Shown here in pieces: positions 33,840-45,451 of a stretch of DNA of 64,000 bases. This DNA comes from Pseudoneurospora amorphoporcata (taxonomy: Eukaryota; Ascomycota; Sordariomycetes; Sordariales; Sordariaceae). The translations under genes were made by a program, and so were the position numbers. The notes beneath the pieces are model-generated. The model ran no database searches and was not told the DNA's origin. It worked only from the letters and a program-made list of their open reading frames with translations. Every line of letters starts with the position of its first letter. The stretch's first letter is position 1. Location of the stretch: positions 186,001-250,000 of the forward strand of contig MU859068.1 of the NCBI GenBank assembly GCA_033297205.1, read 5' to 3'.

Positions 33840-36800
33840 TTAACGAAATGGCCCAGAAAGAGGGCCGGGGTATCCTGAATTGGTAGAATGAGACGTGGAA
33901 GGGCGCCCGCTATCGCCAGAATGGCGGGTGCCGTGGCGTGGAGTAGAATCTCCACCCATCGGGATGGCCAGCTTGTGAATAAGGCCATTGGGTTCGAAAA
34001 CACGCGAAGTGCCCCAAGGGTTGTTGTCGTCATCCGGGAGGTTAACACCGCTGTCGTTCCACGGGTTACGATCAGCGTTGAAGCTCCGGGATGATTCGAT
34101 CGAAATCAACGAAGTCTTGGAGACATTGGCGGAACCCTTGAAGAACGAGTTGGTCGTAGAGTGAGAGCTGTTCTTTCTGCGGTCCAAGAAGGAAAGAGAC
34201 ATGCTTCCGGGCTTGCGGAGGCGGTCAAAAATGTTGCTGCGCTCACGGACGAGGTCTTCGCCGAACGTAGGCGTCGCAGGCGCATCCGTAGCAACAGGGG
34301 CAGCCACATGCTGAAGAATCTTAGAGTCGAAATACTGAAGCGCCTCTTCGAACGTATCAGATCTGGGGCGGGGGATGGCACCCTTGATGACAACCGGTTC
34401 AATACCAACCGTGGCAAATTGGCTATGGAGGAAGTCCATAGCGTCGCGCAGGCCGCCAGCGTTGTTGCGGGTAAAGGCCCACAGCAAAGTGACCGTGGGA
34501 GCGGCATCGGCTGCGCGGTCCTCGGTGTTCTCGTGTACGGAGAGTTGGACCTCATGCTGAGACTTCAGCTTCGGAACAATATTCTGAAGGAATTCAGGGG
34601 ACTCAAGGAACTTGACCAAGGGTTCGGAGTGCTCCAGAACCACCTCATGCTTATCCGGAACCATGCCCTATGACAGTACCGTTAGTCACAATTCGATGGG
34701 TTTCCCTATGTGACTAGGGGATTTAAACTTACCAAGAACTCGTCAGCGCACATGGGGACCTGCCACTGAGGTCCCTGAACGGTCACCTCATCACTAGCCT
34801 GCTCGGTGCTGGGGAAGCTGATCTTGCAGTTGTACTTCTTTTCCAGCACTTCGATCTCGGACAGGCGAGCCAGAAGCTGGCGGTGGTAAAGACGATCGAC
34901 GTTAACGGTTTGCGTAGTGATCTCAGAGTCCTGTTTGGGAGTTAGTTACTGAATCGGTATTCCCTTAAGAGTTGTAGACACATACCTCACGGTCAACCAT
35001 CTCCAGAATCTCGGTCTTTACGAGCTCGAGATTCTGGGCGTTGCGAGCCGGAGTCCGACAAATCACATTGTCGACACGGCTGTCATCATCATCGCGGCCC
35101 ATTCCACCACGATCCATAGCGTTTGAAAACTTGACGAAGACAGAGTGCTTCTTCATGATGCGCTGGATGTGCTGGCCGCCGATACCGATAATACGCTTAT
35201 GATATTGGTCCGGGACGTGGAAGGAAATGGACGCGGGCATCTCTTGCTCCACCAAAGTCAGGCCCTCCTTCATCGAAGTGTAGTTGTGCGCCAAGACGTC
35301 AATGTTGAAGTTGTACTCGCCGAAGTTATCGAAGACGATCTGAACGTTGCAGTGGCTCATGATCTTGTTGATCTTACCGTTCTTCTTGCCACTCACAAAT
35401 TCCTTGTGCTCATTAGCGAGTTCAATCTTGACACGAATCTGGTGCTGGGCTGTGGTCAGGAACTTGATGTCCGACAGGACCTGGAGAGCCTCCTTGACGG
35501 CCTCATCAGAGCCGGTAAGCGTAAAGGCGACCTTATCGAAGGCGATATCGGCATCAGAGTTGGCGCAAACGTCGCTGAGCAAGGCCCGAATCTCCTGGGC
35601 GCTGGGAAGCAGGCGAGGATCCTGCTGGTTGATCCACCAGGATGCATGGTAAAATTGGCCAGCCTAGAAAAGGGGTTAGTGTTGACGTTAATTCAAAAAT
35701 ACATGCAAAAGGAGCAAAAGCTTACCAATGACATGAGCTCGCGGATGGCTCGCTCGACATGAAGGTTTTCGGGGCCCTGGAAACGGATCGTGCCTTGTCT
35801 GGAGGCAAGCGGAGGGAGCATGATGAAGACACTGTTGGTCTCCATAATCTTGCGCACCTTGTCCATCCGACCCAGCAAAATGCTGTCAATCTTGGGCATG
35901 GCGATCGTGACATCCTTGACAAAGAGTCTGATAGTGGTCAGGATCTGATGGATACGCGCCTTGGCCTGCGAAATGGCCTCGGGAGTCTCGCCAGTGATGA
36001 AGACCTCGTCAGGGTTGCGGCGCAGGGCACCAGGGGGGCAGTATCCATAGGCGTGGGAGAAGCACGGGGGGAAGTAGATAGCAGTGTTGGTGGCAGACTC
36101 GATGTGCTTGATGTTCTTCCGGTTTCGTCCGCACAGCAGCGGTTGCACACTTAGATCGATCTGGACAGCATCAACGATTCTCCCAAGCTGTCATATTGTT
36201 AGCAAGCATTCAATATCACGAGACAGTCCTTAGAAAGGGCCTACAAGTTGGTCGATCTTTATGAGCACGCGGGACTTGGCGTGCTCAGCAGAGATGTGGT
36301 CACCGTAGATGGCCACCCTCCAACGCTGGTCTCTGCGCATAGACAAGCCTCCATTAAGCCCGTCCTCAAGGGGAGTGAGCTTGGGGCCCAGGAGAAAGAT
36401 ATCAACACCACAGAACTTGGAGACCTCATCCAGAAAGGCGGTTACGGACGGTTTCAGGCGGCCCTCAGTGAGATCAGCAACCAAGTGGCCGTCAACATCA
36501 ACGTGGGTGCAGCGCTGTTGGACAGTATTAATTTAGCGAAATGGGTCACAAAGAGACATATGGGACACGTGCATAACCCACCATCAGAGAGGGCGTCTCG
36601 TTCAAGATGGTTTCCCGAGTCTTGTAAACACAATCGGCAGTGCCTGACAGAGTCACGGTGACGACCTGGTTGCGGCCATTCTTTGGAGTGGTCGCGCTGA
36701 GGTGAGCCTCGATAGGCATGGGGTTGTTGGTGATGTCCTCGCAACGGCGGCGTAGGTTCTCGACATTCTGGGTATGCACGGGAAGCTGCCACACTGGAAC

Positions 36801-37082
36801 GTCATCGGGGGCATCCTCGGGATGTGTCCATCTAAGGACGGCATCCGTGGTCGAGTGGAGGATGTCCTCGGTGTCGGGGCCGGCGAGATCGGAGGCGAAG
36901 TGGACGTTGAACGTGTAGTGAATCATGGCATCGGGAGGCTGAGGATTCGAGATTGGTGGAGGACCCTGGGGAGCGATCTTGGGCTGGTGCATTATTTGAG
37001 GCATGCCCATTGACGACCGGGACATGCCAAAGTTAGGGCTCATCCTCTCGGGCCAGTGACGCATGTTTGCTAGTTTATTCAT
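33840..37082 (-). CDS. Multi-KH-domain RNA-binding protein
   Basis: Six exons (37082-36582, 36514-36245, 36187-35726, 35663-34986, 34930-34733, 34667-33840) all meet in phase 0 and give 978 residues. Repeated K-homology-like units are visible. The best has the intact GxxG loop (HKRIIGIGGQHIQRIMKKH, loop at 571-574). Others are degenerate, for example GRNRKNIKHIE at 277 and LGRMDKVRKIMETN later in exon 3, plus SGKKNGKINKIM near 503. KH domains bind single-stranded RNA or DNA, and arrays such as vigilin and Bicaudal-C are usually cytoplasmic RNA regulators. The last ~180 residues are disordered and Ser/Asn-rich. The N-terminal ~40 residues are Pro/Met-rich. I do not know a yeast orthologue, so the target RNAs are unknown. 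All donors (GTGGGT, GTAGGC, GTAAGC, GTATGT, GTAAGT) are acceptable. Confidence 0.82.
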
Positions 37083-37400
37083 CGTGGTCGAGCGACTGGA
37101 GGTGCACGTCTGGGAAGCAGGCTGGATGACAAGGGCGGCAGGGAGGCCAAGTCAGCAGTATGCCCGGAAATGAGGCCACTGCGTTTGGTGTACTGTAGAA
37201 AGAGAGAGACCAAAGGGGGCGTCGTTGCCGGTGCCGGTTTCTTGTTGCTTTATATGTAGGTAAAAAGTACCTGGCCCTGTTGCACACTGCCTTCTTTCGT
37301 CGGATGTCTGTAGTGGTGCGTTCGGGGATAATGGTGGGGGTGGGAAGAGAAACCACAACGAGGGGCAGCGTAACGGGGCAAAGGCGTATGGATGTATGCT

Positions 37401-37478
37401 GTGTTGTTGTTGTTGTTTTGGTGTTGCTGCTGCTGCTGCTTCCTCCTGCTATGCTGCTGGTGTTGCTGCTGCTGCTTG
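37401..37478. repeat. TTG/CTG trinucleotide repeat in the KH-gene leader
   Basis: Interrupted GTTGTT and GCTGCT runs lie about 320-400 nt upstream of the KH-gene ATG. On the minus strand these read CAG/CAA, so a short upstream frame there encodes Gln/Asn/His runs. Most likely this is low-complexity leader sequence. Confidence 0.7.
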
Positions 37479-39108
37479 TGATGATGACTTGACACGACTG
37501 GGGGGCGGCGCTTCGGAGAGGGCGGCAAGGCTCGTGCCGGGAATCGCAGAAATGAAAACGAGAAAAAAAGGGGGTATCTCAAAGAAGTTGACAATGGGAA
37601 AAAGGAAAAGAGAGCGGAAAAGAAGCAAGTGGGATGCTCTTTTCCTTATGTGGATGTATGTAGAAGCAGTGGTGTTCGGGTTGGGGGAGGGGAAAAGGTG
37701 GAGGACGGACGCGGAGGAGGAGGAGGAACTGCTTGGAGGTGGTAAGGTAAGCAGTGCTGTAGGATACGGAATGGAATCCAGTCGGTGATCGGGGTGGCTC
37801 GAGGGTGGCCTGGCTTGCTCAATAGCACAATGGCCAGTCGGTAGGTGGACAGTTCAAGTACACGGCACGCACACAGTCAAGAATGTCTGGGGGGAGCGTG
37901 GGAGATGGAAGCTGAGCGACCGACGGGAGCACGGACCATGTCACGGTAGGTTGTGGAGGGAGTGGAGACTTCGGGAGACGCCCAGCGGTGGATCCCCCGG
38001 ATTGGACAGCTCATTTGGATGGAAACTTGGGAGCAAGTCGTTCTTGGCAGTTTGGGCTGGTCTGTGCGCTTCCAATGTCTGTTCCATCGTGACTGGCTCA
38101 ACTAGCGGGCAAAAGTGGGCAGCAGCACCTGAGTGGGCGGTGCAGTACTGTTTGTGCTTTCACACATCACCCACTGCATCTCCAATCCCATGGTCGTATC
38201 ACTGTCAGCATCAACCAACAGTCGGGCATGGGCCTGAAGGATTTTTGTCAACCTCACGCAGTCGCGATATCTTGAAGCCAGAGAGACAGACACATATACA
38301 TAAGATGTAAGACAGCCAGCGGAATGAAGGACTCCATTCCATGTCCAGGCCAGACAAGCCCAACAACTACTTCGCTAAAAGAGTCTGTAGATAAGTACTT
38401 GCATCTGTACATCACACACTTGAAACCCAACCTGGCCTTTCTTCACTTTTCTCTCACTGGCTTTTTTCTCTTCCGGTTGGTAGGCAGATGCCGACGACGG
38501 GAGTTGAACACCTGCACATCACACTTTTCCAACACGTATCCACATTCGAGGGTACGTTGGGGGACTTCGGGGGTCCTATCCAATGCTGACCACCTCATCC
38601 ATATGTACATGCCTACATATCAACAACAACCCTCACGGCCGTTGAACAAACCTGAAAACCACCGAACACCTGCAGCGGTCATCTCCATCTCACCCACACA
38701 AAACCCTTTCCCCTCAAGCTTACCCCGAAGAGTGAATGGATCGTCACCACCGTACCTTAGTTTTGGCTACGTAGCCTTCCAGTGCCTTGCCTGAAAACTA
38801 ACTGCCTGACATCGTTCGGGCCTGAAGCATGAGGTTCCAAACTTTGGACCCGTTCACAGTTGGGGTTGTTGTTCAGAATGCGTAGCGGGCATATATACAT
38901 ATACCTGCATTTGCATCGCCTGCTTTACCTTGCTAAACCTGGGAACTGCTTGATAATGCAAGTATATGCCCCATGTCTCCTAATGCCCGTTTCAGATGTT
39001 TGCTTGCCCTAAACATACCTCTAGGTAGACGACAGCATCAAGGCGATTCATTCATCTTCCAACTCGATCCCAAGGCCGAAACTACCGAGCAAAGCACAGC
39101 ATCAAACT

Positions 39109-39110
<2 letters not shown>

Positions 39111-39174
<64 letters not shown>
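39111..39174 (+). repeat. 64-nt uninterrupted poly(A) tract
   Basis: Sixty-four consecutive A residues, flanked by ATCAAACTGC and GCCGGATTCT. It lies about 1.1 kb from the nearest gene. No obvious target-site duplication or reverse-transcriptase relic is seen beside it, so it may be a simple repeat or the tail of an old retroposed transcript. Confidence 0.9.
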
Positions 39175-39175
<1 letters not shown>

Positions 39176-40262
39176 CCGGATTCTACAAAAGTTGTCAAGT
39201 TGTAAGAGAAATAGAGCGAGGTGCAATTATCCAAGAATTATGTACCAGGAGCAACGCCCTTCCATCCCTACCTGACTTAGTATAGACGGAAGATCGCCAA
39301 ATCGTCCCTTTCGTTTCTTCGTCCCTTCGTCCCTGCCCCTGATCGATCTACAGCTCTCCCACACACTTAAACAACTAGTGTAACAACTGTCAACCTGTGA
39401 GCCTGTCAACCGCCAAGCTGGATGGATGCCTCGCGGAGATCCGGTCGTTCCCAGATCTTCACCATCGGCATCTTGTTCCCTGCTGGCCAGGCTCAGCCAC
39501 TTCATTAAGCCTGTGCAGCACTGCAAGCATGCTCATTCAGACCTACATCTTGCCTTACCCTCCCTTGCCTGCTAGCTGAGTGGAAACCGGATCAAGGCTT
39601 ACAAGCTCCTTTCATCCAACCCAGCTGCTTGAACTCCAATGTAGGTATCTTGGCCATTTATGTACACAGGCGGTTTTCTAGGCACTTATGCCCGTCTCGA
39701 TGCTCGTAGGTCCGAAGGAACCGGATACTGTATCGTAACATGAGATGTTGTCAACAGTGGAGTCGTTGGAGTCGGCAAGGTGAGTGATGACGTTTTTGCT
39801 GGGCTCTGCTGGGCGAGCTCGGATCCGCAGTTCCGATCGGTCGGCAACGGACAGCGGACAACGGAACGGACGGACATTACTGATGACAAAGGAATATTTC
39901 GAGACTCGATGCATGTTTGGCTCTTCGACTCATCTGGCTTCTTTCGCTTGATTCAACTTCGTGAACCTCTACACTACTCCAACTACGCAGCCTGTATTTC
40001 GACTACCACGTTGACCTCTTTTTTGGACACTGCTGATGCAACCCGTTTCTCCATCCGCGGTACATATATATACACCTCTCTTCAAACAACCTATCATGCT
40101 CTACCTTCGCATTCCTTCATGAGTAATGATCCTGATGAAATGCACATCTGCACTCTAAGGATAGAACATCTTGTCTATCACATGTTTTTCAAAACCCCGA
40201 AAACTGAACGACTCCCTTCAAATGCTTTCTTTTCGGTTCATCCTCCTCACGGTTCCCTAGCC

Positions 40263-43214
40263 TCATTGCCGATAGGCATCTCGCATGGGAGGCCGATCCA
40301 AGTAAACAACCTCATCATCCTCCTGCTGCTGCTGCTGCTGAACAGGCGGCCGCTGCGCGTAATACCTCTCATCCCCATACGCACCACCATCTCCACGCAT
40401 CACCTGTTGAGGAGGCTGCTCAGGCGGGAAAACACTATAAGCGCGCCCTCCCACCGGCGGCGGAGGCGGCTGCATAACCTCCCTCCTCATTTCCTGACGG
40501 CCCTGATATTCACGGCCGGCCATCTCCGGCTGCACGCTTCCCATCCTTGCTCCGTAGTCGCCTCTAGTCTCATACCTGGCCGCATCCATGGGGGGCCTCA
40601 CGCTTGCAGACCGAATCGTCGCATATTCCCTGAGGCTGGGTTCTCCTCCCATGCGTCTTTCGTAGCCAAGAGGAGGAGCCTGCTCGTAGCGGACTTGTGC
40701 CTCTGCCACTGGCCTGACGCTAACTGCTCTGCCGCCGTAGTACTCGCGGGGACGTTCGTCAACCGCCCGCAGGTCATAAGCTGCGACACTCTCGTAGCGT
40801 GGGGGCTCCACCGGGTGACGAACGCTGCCCGGTGTCGTGATGTACTCCTGAGGCATCTCGACAACAGGCCGGCCCTCGACCCTGAGTCTGGACGGCACGT
40901 AGTCGCCGGACGGCGGGCCCATGGGATGAGTGGAATAAGCACGCTCCCTGTACACTCTATGTTCAGGGGTAACATACTCTGGCTGAGCAATCACACGTCG
41001 CTGAGCAGCGTAACCGGCGGGTGAAGCCGGCTCGTAAACCATTACCTCGTCATCGTAGCCTTCAGGCCTCCGGGTAACAGCGCGTGGCGGCGGCGGACGA
41101 GCATACACGATCTCAGGTCTTTCCGCAACCACACTTTGGGGCCGAGGCGGCTCGATGTACTCGCGACCGAAAGCATCAACGACAATGCGAGTTGCAGGCA
41201 CCCTGGGAGGAGGAGCCATTGGCTGTGCAACGCGTTCGTACGCAACTGGGGACCGTGAAGAGCGCTCGCGATAGGCTGCTGGGCGCATGCTCATCCTTGA
41301 AGCAGCACGAACATCGCGATAGTAACCATCATCTGCCGGAGGGACATCGTAGATCACGTTCCTCGGAGCAACGCGCACCTCACGGGGACCGTAAGGGAAA
41401 GGATGCATGCCTGGCGACCCGGGCAACCGACCACTGCTGAGTGGTGCTCTGGGATCATCGTAGTAGACCCTTTCATACCTGGGGGTAGTGAGCAGAGGCT
41501 CGCCCTCGAGACGAGGACGAGGGTCGATTTCCCGCTCATATCCCACAACCCGCTCCTCCCTCTGTACTCTTGGCTGCAGGGGCTCGTGGTAGGCACCCTC
41601 TACGGAACCTGGCTGTCCATACCTTGCATCGTCATAGTCAGGCCCTTGTTGTTGTTGCCCCTGTTTCTGACGCTTGGTTGGACGTGTGTACTGGGGAGCT
41701 GACATGAGAGATGGAGATCGCGGCTCAGGCTTAATGTACGGCGATGCAGCAGCCTCCGCAAGTCGATCGGCCTTTCTCTTCTTTTTCTTCTTGTTCTTCC
41801 TCTCCCCAGGCCTTTCTCCTCCGTGGGGTGAACTTTCCGGGCTAGAGACCGCTGAGGGTTGCTTCCTGAGCGCAGCGACCCCCTGGGCCGGAGGCGGAGT
41901 GGCCCGACGACCACCACTCTCCGATAGAGCAATCGGCTGTTCAAGAGCAGCAGTAGGCAAGGGGGAGACACGAGATGGCTGGGGTGCGAAAGGGGAAAGA
42001 TTGTGAGCACGAACAACCGGGGACCCCCCTTCAGGTCCTAACGCCTGTCTCAACAACTGCTCGTTAACTCTCGACAAGTCTCGCGAGCCACCACCCCGTT
42101 CCTTTCCTGGATGAGTCGACTCTTCGGATCGACTTGCCGGGCCACTATCACGAGAACTGACAGCTTCGGACGGAGGGAATTGGCGAGCGGCCCGGCTGAC
42201 ACTTGTAGCTGCGCTCGACGTGCCCGGCACGTTTACATTGAACGGTTGAGGAACACTGCTGGCGCTGCTAGAGGCGCTGTGTACTTGCTGCTGTTGAGCA
42301 TTTGCGCTCAAGAGGTTTGTTGGTGCTGCCGGCGCAGTCGGGAGAGGAGGCTTGGGTCGGTCGGCTGGGACAGCAACGGACTCGAGGTCTAGTTCGGGTT
42401 CGTACGGTGATCCATCGCGCATCTGCTCGTCTTCGGACTCGTCGGGAACGCGAGCCAACTGGTGGTGAGAGTCGGGCGTGCCATGTTGGCTCGAGTAGAA
42501 GGTGTTGTCATCGAATGAGTCGCCCGAAGCTGAAGCGTTAGCAACAGTGTCATCAGTAGTTTGAGCAGCATTTGCTTGAACCAGGATCAATGCTTTCGCC
42601 AACACATCCGCAATATCGAAGTCAGCAGGCTGCTCGGACGGTTGCAGGGCGCCTTTTTGGGACACCCGCCGCTGTTCAAGGTCCTCGCGGAGAGAACGCT
42701 CGATCCGCTGTCTCTGCAGCTGAATTTCGGCTTTGATCAAATCATCCGACTTCTCCAACAGTATCGGGTTGATTTCGACTTTGGGCTTGGACTGCTCGCT
42801 AGAAGTGTTGGACAAGGTCCCCAAGCCAGGCACATGTCCACCCAAATTTACCGCCGGCTTCTTGAGGTTTGCCTGGTAAGCCTGGAAGTTATCAGTCATT
42901 GCGCGGTTCCCATTCACAGCCGGCTTTGCTCTTCCAGGCGCCTGGCCTGCTGAAGCGGCGGAGGCATTGGCTGGCGGGACAGGGCCAGGGCCGTTGGTCG
43001 GTTTCCCAACGTGCGTTGGTTTAATGCGCGGATGTGTACCGCTGACCACCTCATCGCGGAAGCGCAGGATCTTTTCGTATTGCTCGAGTTCATGACGCTC
43101 TTCAGGTCTGAGCGTTGCCATCAGTGATGCGTTCGTGGAAGCAGATGCTCCCACTGTTCCTCTATGTGGCCCTCCTCTTGCGGGCATTGCAGCCACTGCC
43201 TGTCCCCCCGCCAT
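40263..43214 (-). CDS. Large intrinsically disordered Tyr/Arg/Pro-rich protein, function unknown
   Basis: A single long frame gives 983 residues from the first ATG at 43214; the frame is open a little further upstream but without ATG. I do not recognise the family. Near the N-terminus is an ordered-looking segment (RPEERHELEQYEKILRFRDE) followed by HPRIKP, and a charged helix (EIQLQRQRIERSLREDLEQRR) lies around residues 165-190. The middle is Ser/Ala/Pro-rich with a basic KNKKKKKRKADR patch, a probable nuclear localisation signal. The last ~450 residues are rich in Tyr, Arg and Pro, with repeated RYE, YERV and REYxxP elements and poly-Gln near the end. This composition is typical of proteins that form condensates or bind RNA. 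An upstream coding exon cannot be excluded. Confidence 0.72.
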   Translation of the reverse strand: MAGGQAVAAMPARGGPHRGTVGASASTNASLMATLRPEERHELEQYEKILRFRDEVVSGTHPRIKPTHVGKPTNGPGPVPPANASAASAGQAPGRAKPAVNGNRAMTDNFQAYQANLKKPAVNLGGHVPGLGTLSNTSSEQSKPKVEINPILLEKSDDLIKAEIQLQRQRIERSLREDLEQRRVSQKGALQPSEQPADFDIADVLAKALILVQANAAQTTDDTVANASASGDSFDDNTFYSSQHGTPDSHHQLARVPDESEDEQMRDGSPYEPELDLESVAVPADRPKPPLPTAPAAPTNLLSANAQQQQVHSASSSASSVPQPFNVNVPGTSSAATSVSRAARQFPPSEAVSSRDSGPASRSEESTHPGKERGGGSRDLSRVNEQLLRQALGPEGGSPVVRAHNLSPFAPQPSRVSPLPTAALEQPIALSESGGRRATPPPAQGVAALRKQPSAVSSPESSPHGGERPGERKNKKKKKRKADRLAEAAASPYIKPEPRSPSLMSAPQYTRPTKRQKQGQQQQGPDYDDARYGQPGSVEGAYHEPLQPRVQREERVVGYEREIDPRPRLEGEPLLTTPRYERVYYDDPRAPLSSGRLPGSPGMHPFPYGPREVRVAPRNVIYDVPPADDGYYRDVRAASRMSMRPAAYRERSSRSPVAYERVAQPMAPPPRVPATRIVVDAFGREYIEPPRPQSVVAERPEIVYARPPPPRAVTRRPEGYDDEVMVYEPASPAGYAAQRRVIAQPEYVTPEHRVYRERAYSTHPMGPPSGDYVPSRLRVEGRPVVEMPQEYITTPGSVRHPVEPPRYESVAAYDLRAVDERPREYYGGRAVSVRPVAEAQVRYEQAPPLGYERRMGGEPSLREYATIRSASVRPPMDAARYETRGDYGARMGSVQPEMAGREYQGRQEMRREVMQPPPPPVGGRAYSVFPPEQPPQQVMRGDGGAYGDERYYAQRPPVQQQQQQEDDEVVYLDRPPMRDAYRQ

Positions 43215-44108
43215 CTGTTGTTCCTCGGAGAAAGATTGGAAGCGTTCCAAGTGGAAGCCCAGCTCAGTACACCGAGCAATTGACCGGATGCCACCGATAT
43301 GCAGTGGAAAACGCAGCTGCCAAATGATCTTGGTGCAGGTGTTTATATAGATGGTACAGTCGAAAGAGAAAAGAAGAAAAGAAGAACCAATCGATGCGCT
43401 ATTCCAGTCCCTATACCGTGTTGATTAGCAGCGGTGGTGAACAATACAACGCGACTCTCGTCTGCGGACCACCAGAAGGATGGTTGTGCAGAGTTGGACG
43501 AAGTAGAAGAAGAGCAAAGTGAAGTGTTGGTGAAGCGGAAATGGACAAAATGGAGGTTGAACGCAGACAAGGAGCTCCGAGCACAATTTGGCGTCCCGTC
43601 ACTTTTGATCGGCGCTGGGCCAAGTCGCCAAGCCCGCTAGCGACGAGGGCGCACGGGCCATCTTGCGTGAACCTTGGTGGTTCTTGGCAGCCACCATCTG
43701 ACACCGGCTGTCGGAATGAAGGAGACATCGATCGGCCTGAGTCAACGGAAGGAGTGTCCGACGAGAAAGTCATGATGCTTGATGCCATAAGATCAAGTAT
43801 ATAAAGGGCAAGGAAGGTGGATGAACTTAGTAAGAAAGGAAGAAGGATCAATCATATCTATAGCTACCTAACCAACCGAGAAACAATCATCAAATTCAAG
43901 GACACAAACACACGGCATCTTATTTGACAGGCACACGCTTACACAAGTCACAACCGTTGAGTTGGCACTTTCACTTCAACACCAACCCCATATATAAACC
44001 AGACGGGAACCAACATCCGTCGCAACACCAAACCTCGAGGACAAACAAATCCCCATCTTCAACAAGTGAATATTGAACATTGCAAATACTAGACTGGTCA
44101 CAGAGACC
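43215..44108. other. Divergent promoter region
   Basis: This stretch separates the disordered-protein gene (minus) from the nucleotidase gene (plus), so it should contain both promoters and leaders. No frame resembles a protein. Nothing else is seen. Confidence 0.5.
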
Positions 44109-45075
44109 ATGGCGGCCCAAGAAACAAACACCACCGGCAGTGGTCCAAAGGACGACCGTGTTGTCTTCTTCTTGTAAGTGATAAGCAATCTGAAGTGTCT
44201 GTGAGAGCCGAATATCGACTAACCACTCACAGTGACATTGACAACTGCCTCTATCCCAAGAGTGAGTGAAGCAAGCCATCATATAAAACCAACCAGATCA
44301 ACAACACCTTTAGTTGCTGAACGAAGAAAACTCACCCCCAAAAACAGGCGCCAAAGTCCACGACCTAATGGCCGACCTCATCGACCAATACTTCGCTAAG
44401 CACCTCAACCTCTCCTGGGACGACGCCGTCCGTTTGCACAAGGAATACTACCAAAACTACGGCCTCGCCATCGAGGGCTTAGTCCGCCACCACGAGATCG
44501 ACCCGCTCGAGTACAACAGCCAAGTGGACGACGCGTTGCCGCTGGACAGCGTCATCAAGCCCAGCGCTTCCCTCAAGAAGCTGTTGCAGGATATCGACAA
44601 ATCCAAAGTCAAGCTGTGGCTGTTTACGAACGCGTACATCAACCATGCCCGCAGGGTGATCAAGTTGCTGGAGATTGAGGAGTTCTTTGAGGGCATCACG
44701 TTTTGCGACTACGGCCAGACGCCGCTGGTTTGTAAGCCGAGTGAGGAGATGTTTAGGAAGGCGATGGGGCAGGCGGGTGTGCAGGAGGGGAGGTGGGCGG
44801 ATTGTTATTTTGTTGGTGAGTACAAAACTTAACCTTGAGACGTTCTGAAGTGCTGGTGAAGAGAGAGAGAGTGTCGGGCTCTTGACTAACATGTTATGAA
44901 CACAGATGACTCCTACCTAAACTGCAAGAAGGCCCAGGAGCTGGGGTGGACGACGGCACACTTGGTAGAAGAGGGCGTGACGCCTCCGAAGACGCAAGCA
45001 TCCAAGTACCAGATTGCTACGCTGGAGGAGTTGAGGACGATATTCCCAGAGCTCTTCAAGAAGGATACGGAATAA
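44109..45075 (+). CDS. HAD-superfamily pyrimidine 5'-nucleotidase (SDT1/PHM8 type)
   Basis: Exons 44109-44173, 44233-44261, 44348-44815 and 44906-45075 join to give 243 residues. The four haloacid-dehalogenase motifs are present: DIDN (D23, D25), LFTNA (T125), a KPSEEMF lysine (K161) and DDSYLN (D188, D189). Spacing and the YPKSAKVHDLM and CDYGQ blocks match yeast Sdt1 and Phm8, which dephosphorylate pyrimidine nucleoside monophosphates (Phm8 also acts on lysophosphatidic acid). It is probably cytosolic and Mg-dependent. Exon 2 is only 29 nt, and without it the first catalytic aspartates are lost, so correct splicing is essential. Introns have GTAAGT or GTGAGT donors. Which of the two yeast enzymes it matches best cannot be decided by eye. 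Confidence 0.9.
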
Positions 45076-45451
45076 GGTTAGATGAGTTAGTAGGCGGCAG
45101 TATGTGTGTGGCTCACCTGCAGCACGGATAGATGATATAGATTCTAGAGTTGGATCTTGCATATCGATGGTAGGAAAACGTTCAGTCGTGTTTCCCGTCA
45201 AAATCTCTCCTGTCGTCTTCCTTTGTAAACATATGTGTAGTTACCCCAAGCCAGAAATTATCTCTTGACTCTTAATGTAGTTCGCCTTAACGCCGTAGTT
45301 CCCGATGCCTTTACGTCAAGAGCATATTCCCCAGTCGCTTAGTGCCAATGTCAAAACCACCATGGTAGCCAGCACCTGCCAGCACCGTAACCATGCAAAC
45401 CCAAAGCCACAAAGCCAACCCTATTCCACTTGCCGCCGCCCCCCCCACCTC
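45076..45451. other. Convergent spacer, 3' UTRs
   Basis: 376 bp between the stop codons of the nucleotidase and med21 genes. No gene or repeat is seen. Confidence 0.6.

Larger units (their letters stand above)
37083..40262. other. Long intergenic region with simple repeats
   Basis: This 3.2-kb stretch holds the leader/promoter of the KH gene and the 3' end of the next minus-strand gene. Visible features are a TTG/CTG repeat (37401-37478) and a 64-nt poly(A) tract (39111-39174). Frames of up to 156 codons (38324-38794) show no domain. No gene is recognised. Confidence 0.45.

Noticed and set aside
37250..37594. Minus-strand frame with Gln, Asn and His runs ahead of the KH gene
   Set aside because: It ends before the KH ATG in another frame and reflects the CAG/CAA repeat; more likely leader sequence.
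39780..41024. 414-codon plus-strand frame opposite the disordered-protein gene
   Set aside because: Its second half is the shadow of the minus-strand gene and its first half has no coding texture or recognisable domain.
40263..43250. Start of the disordered protein at 43250
   Set aside because: The codon at 43250 is TTG, not ATG; the first ATG in frame is 43214.
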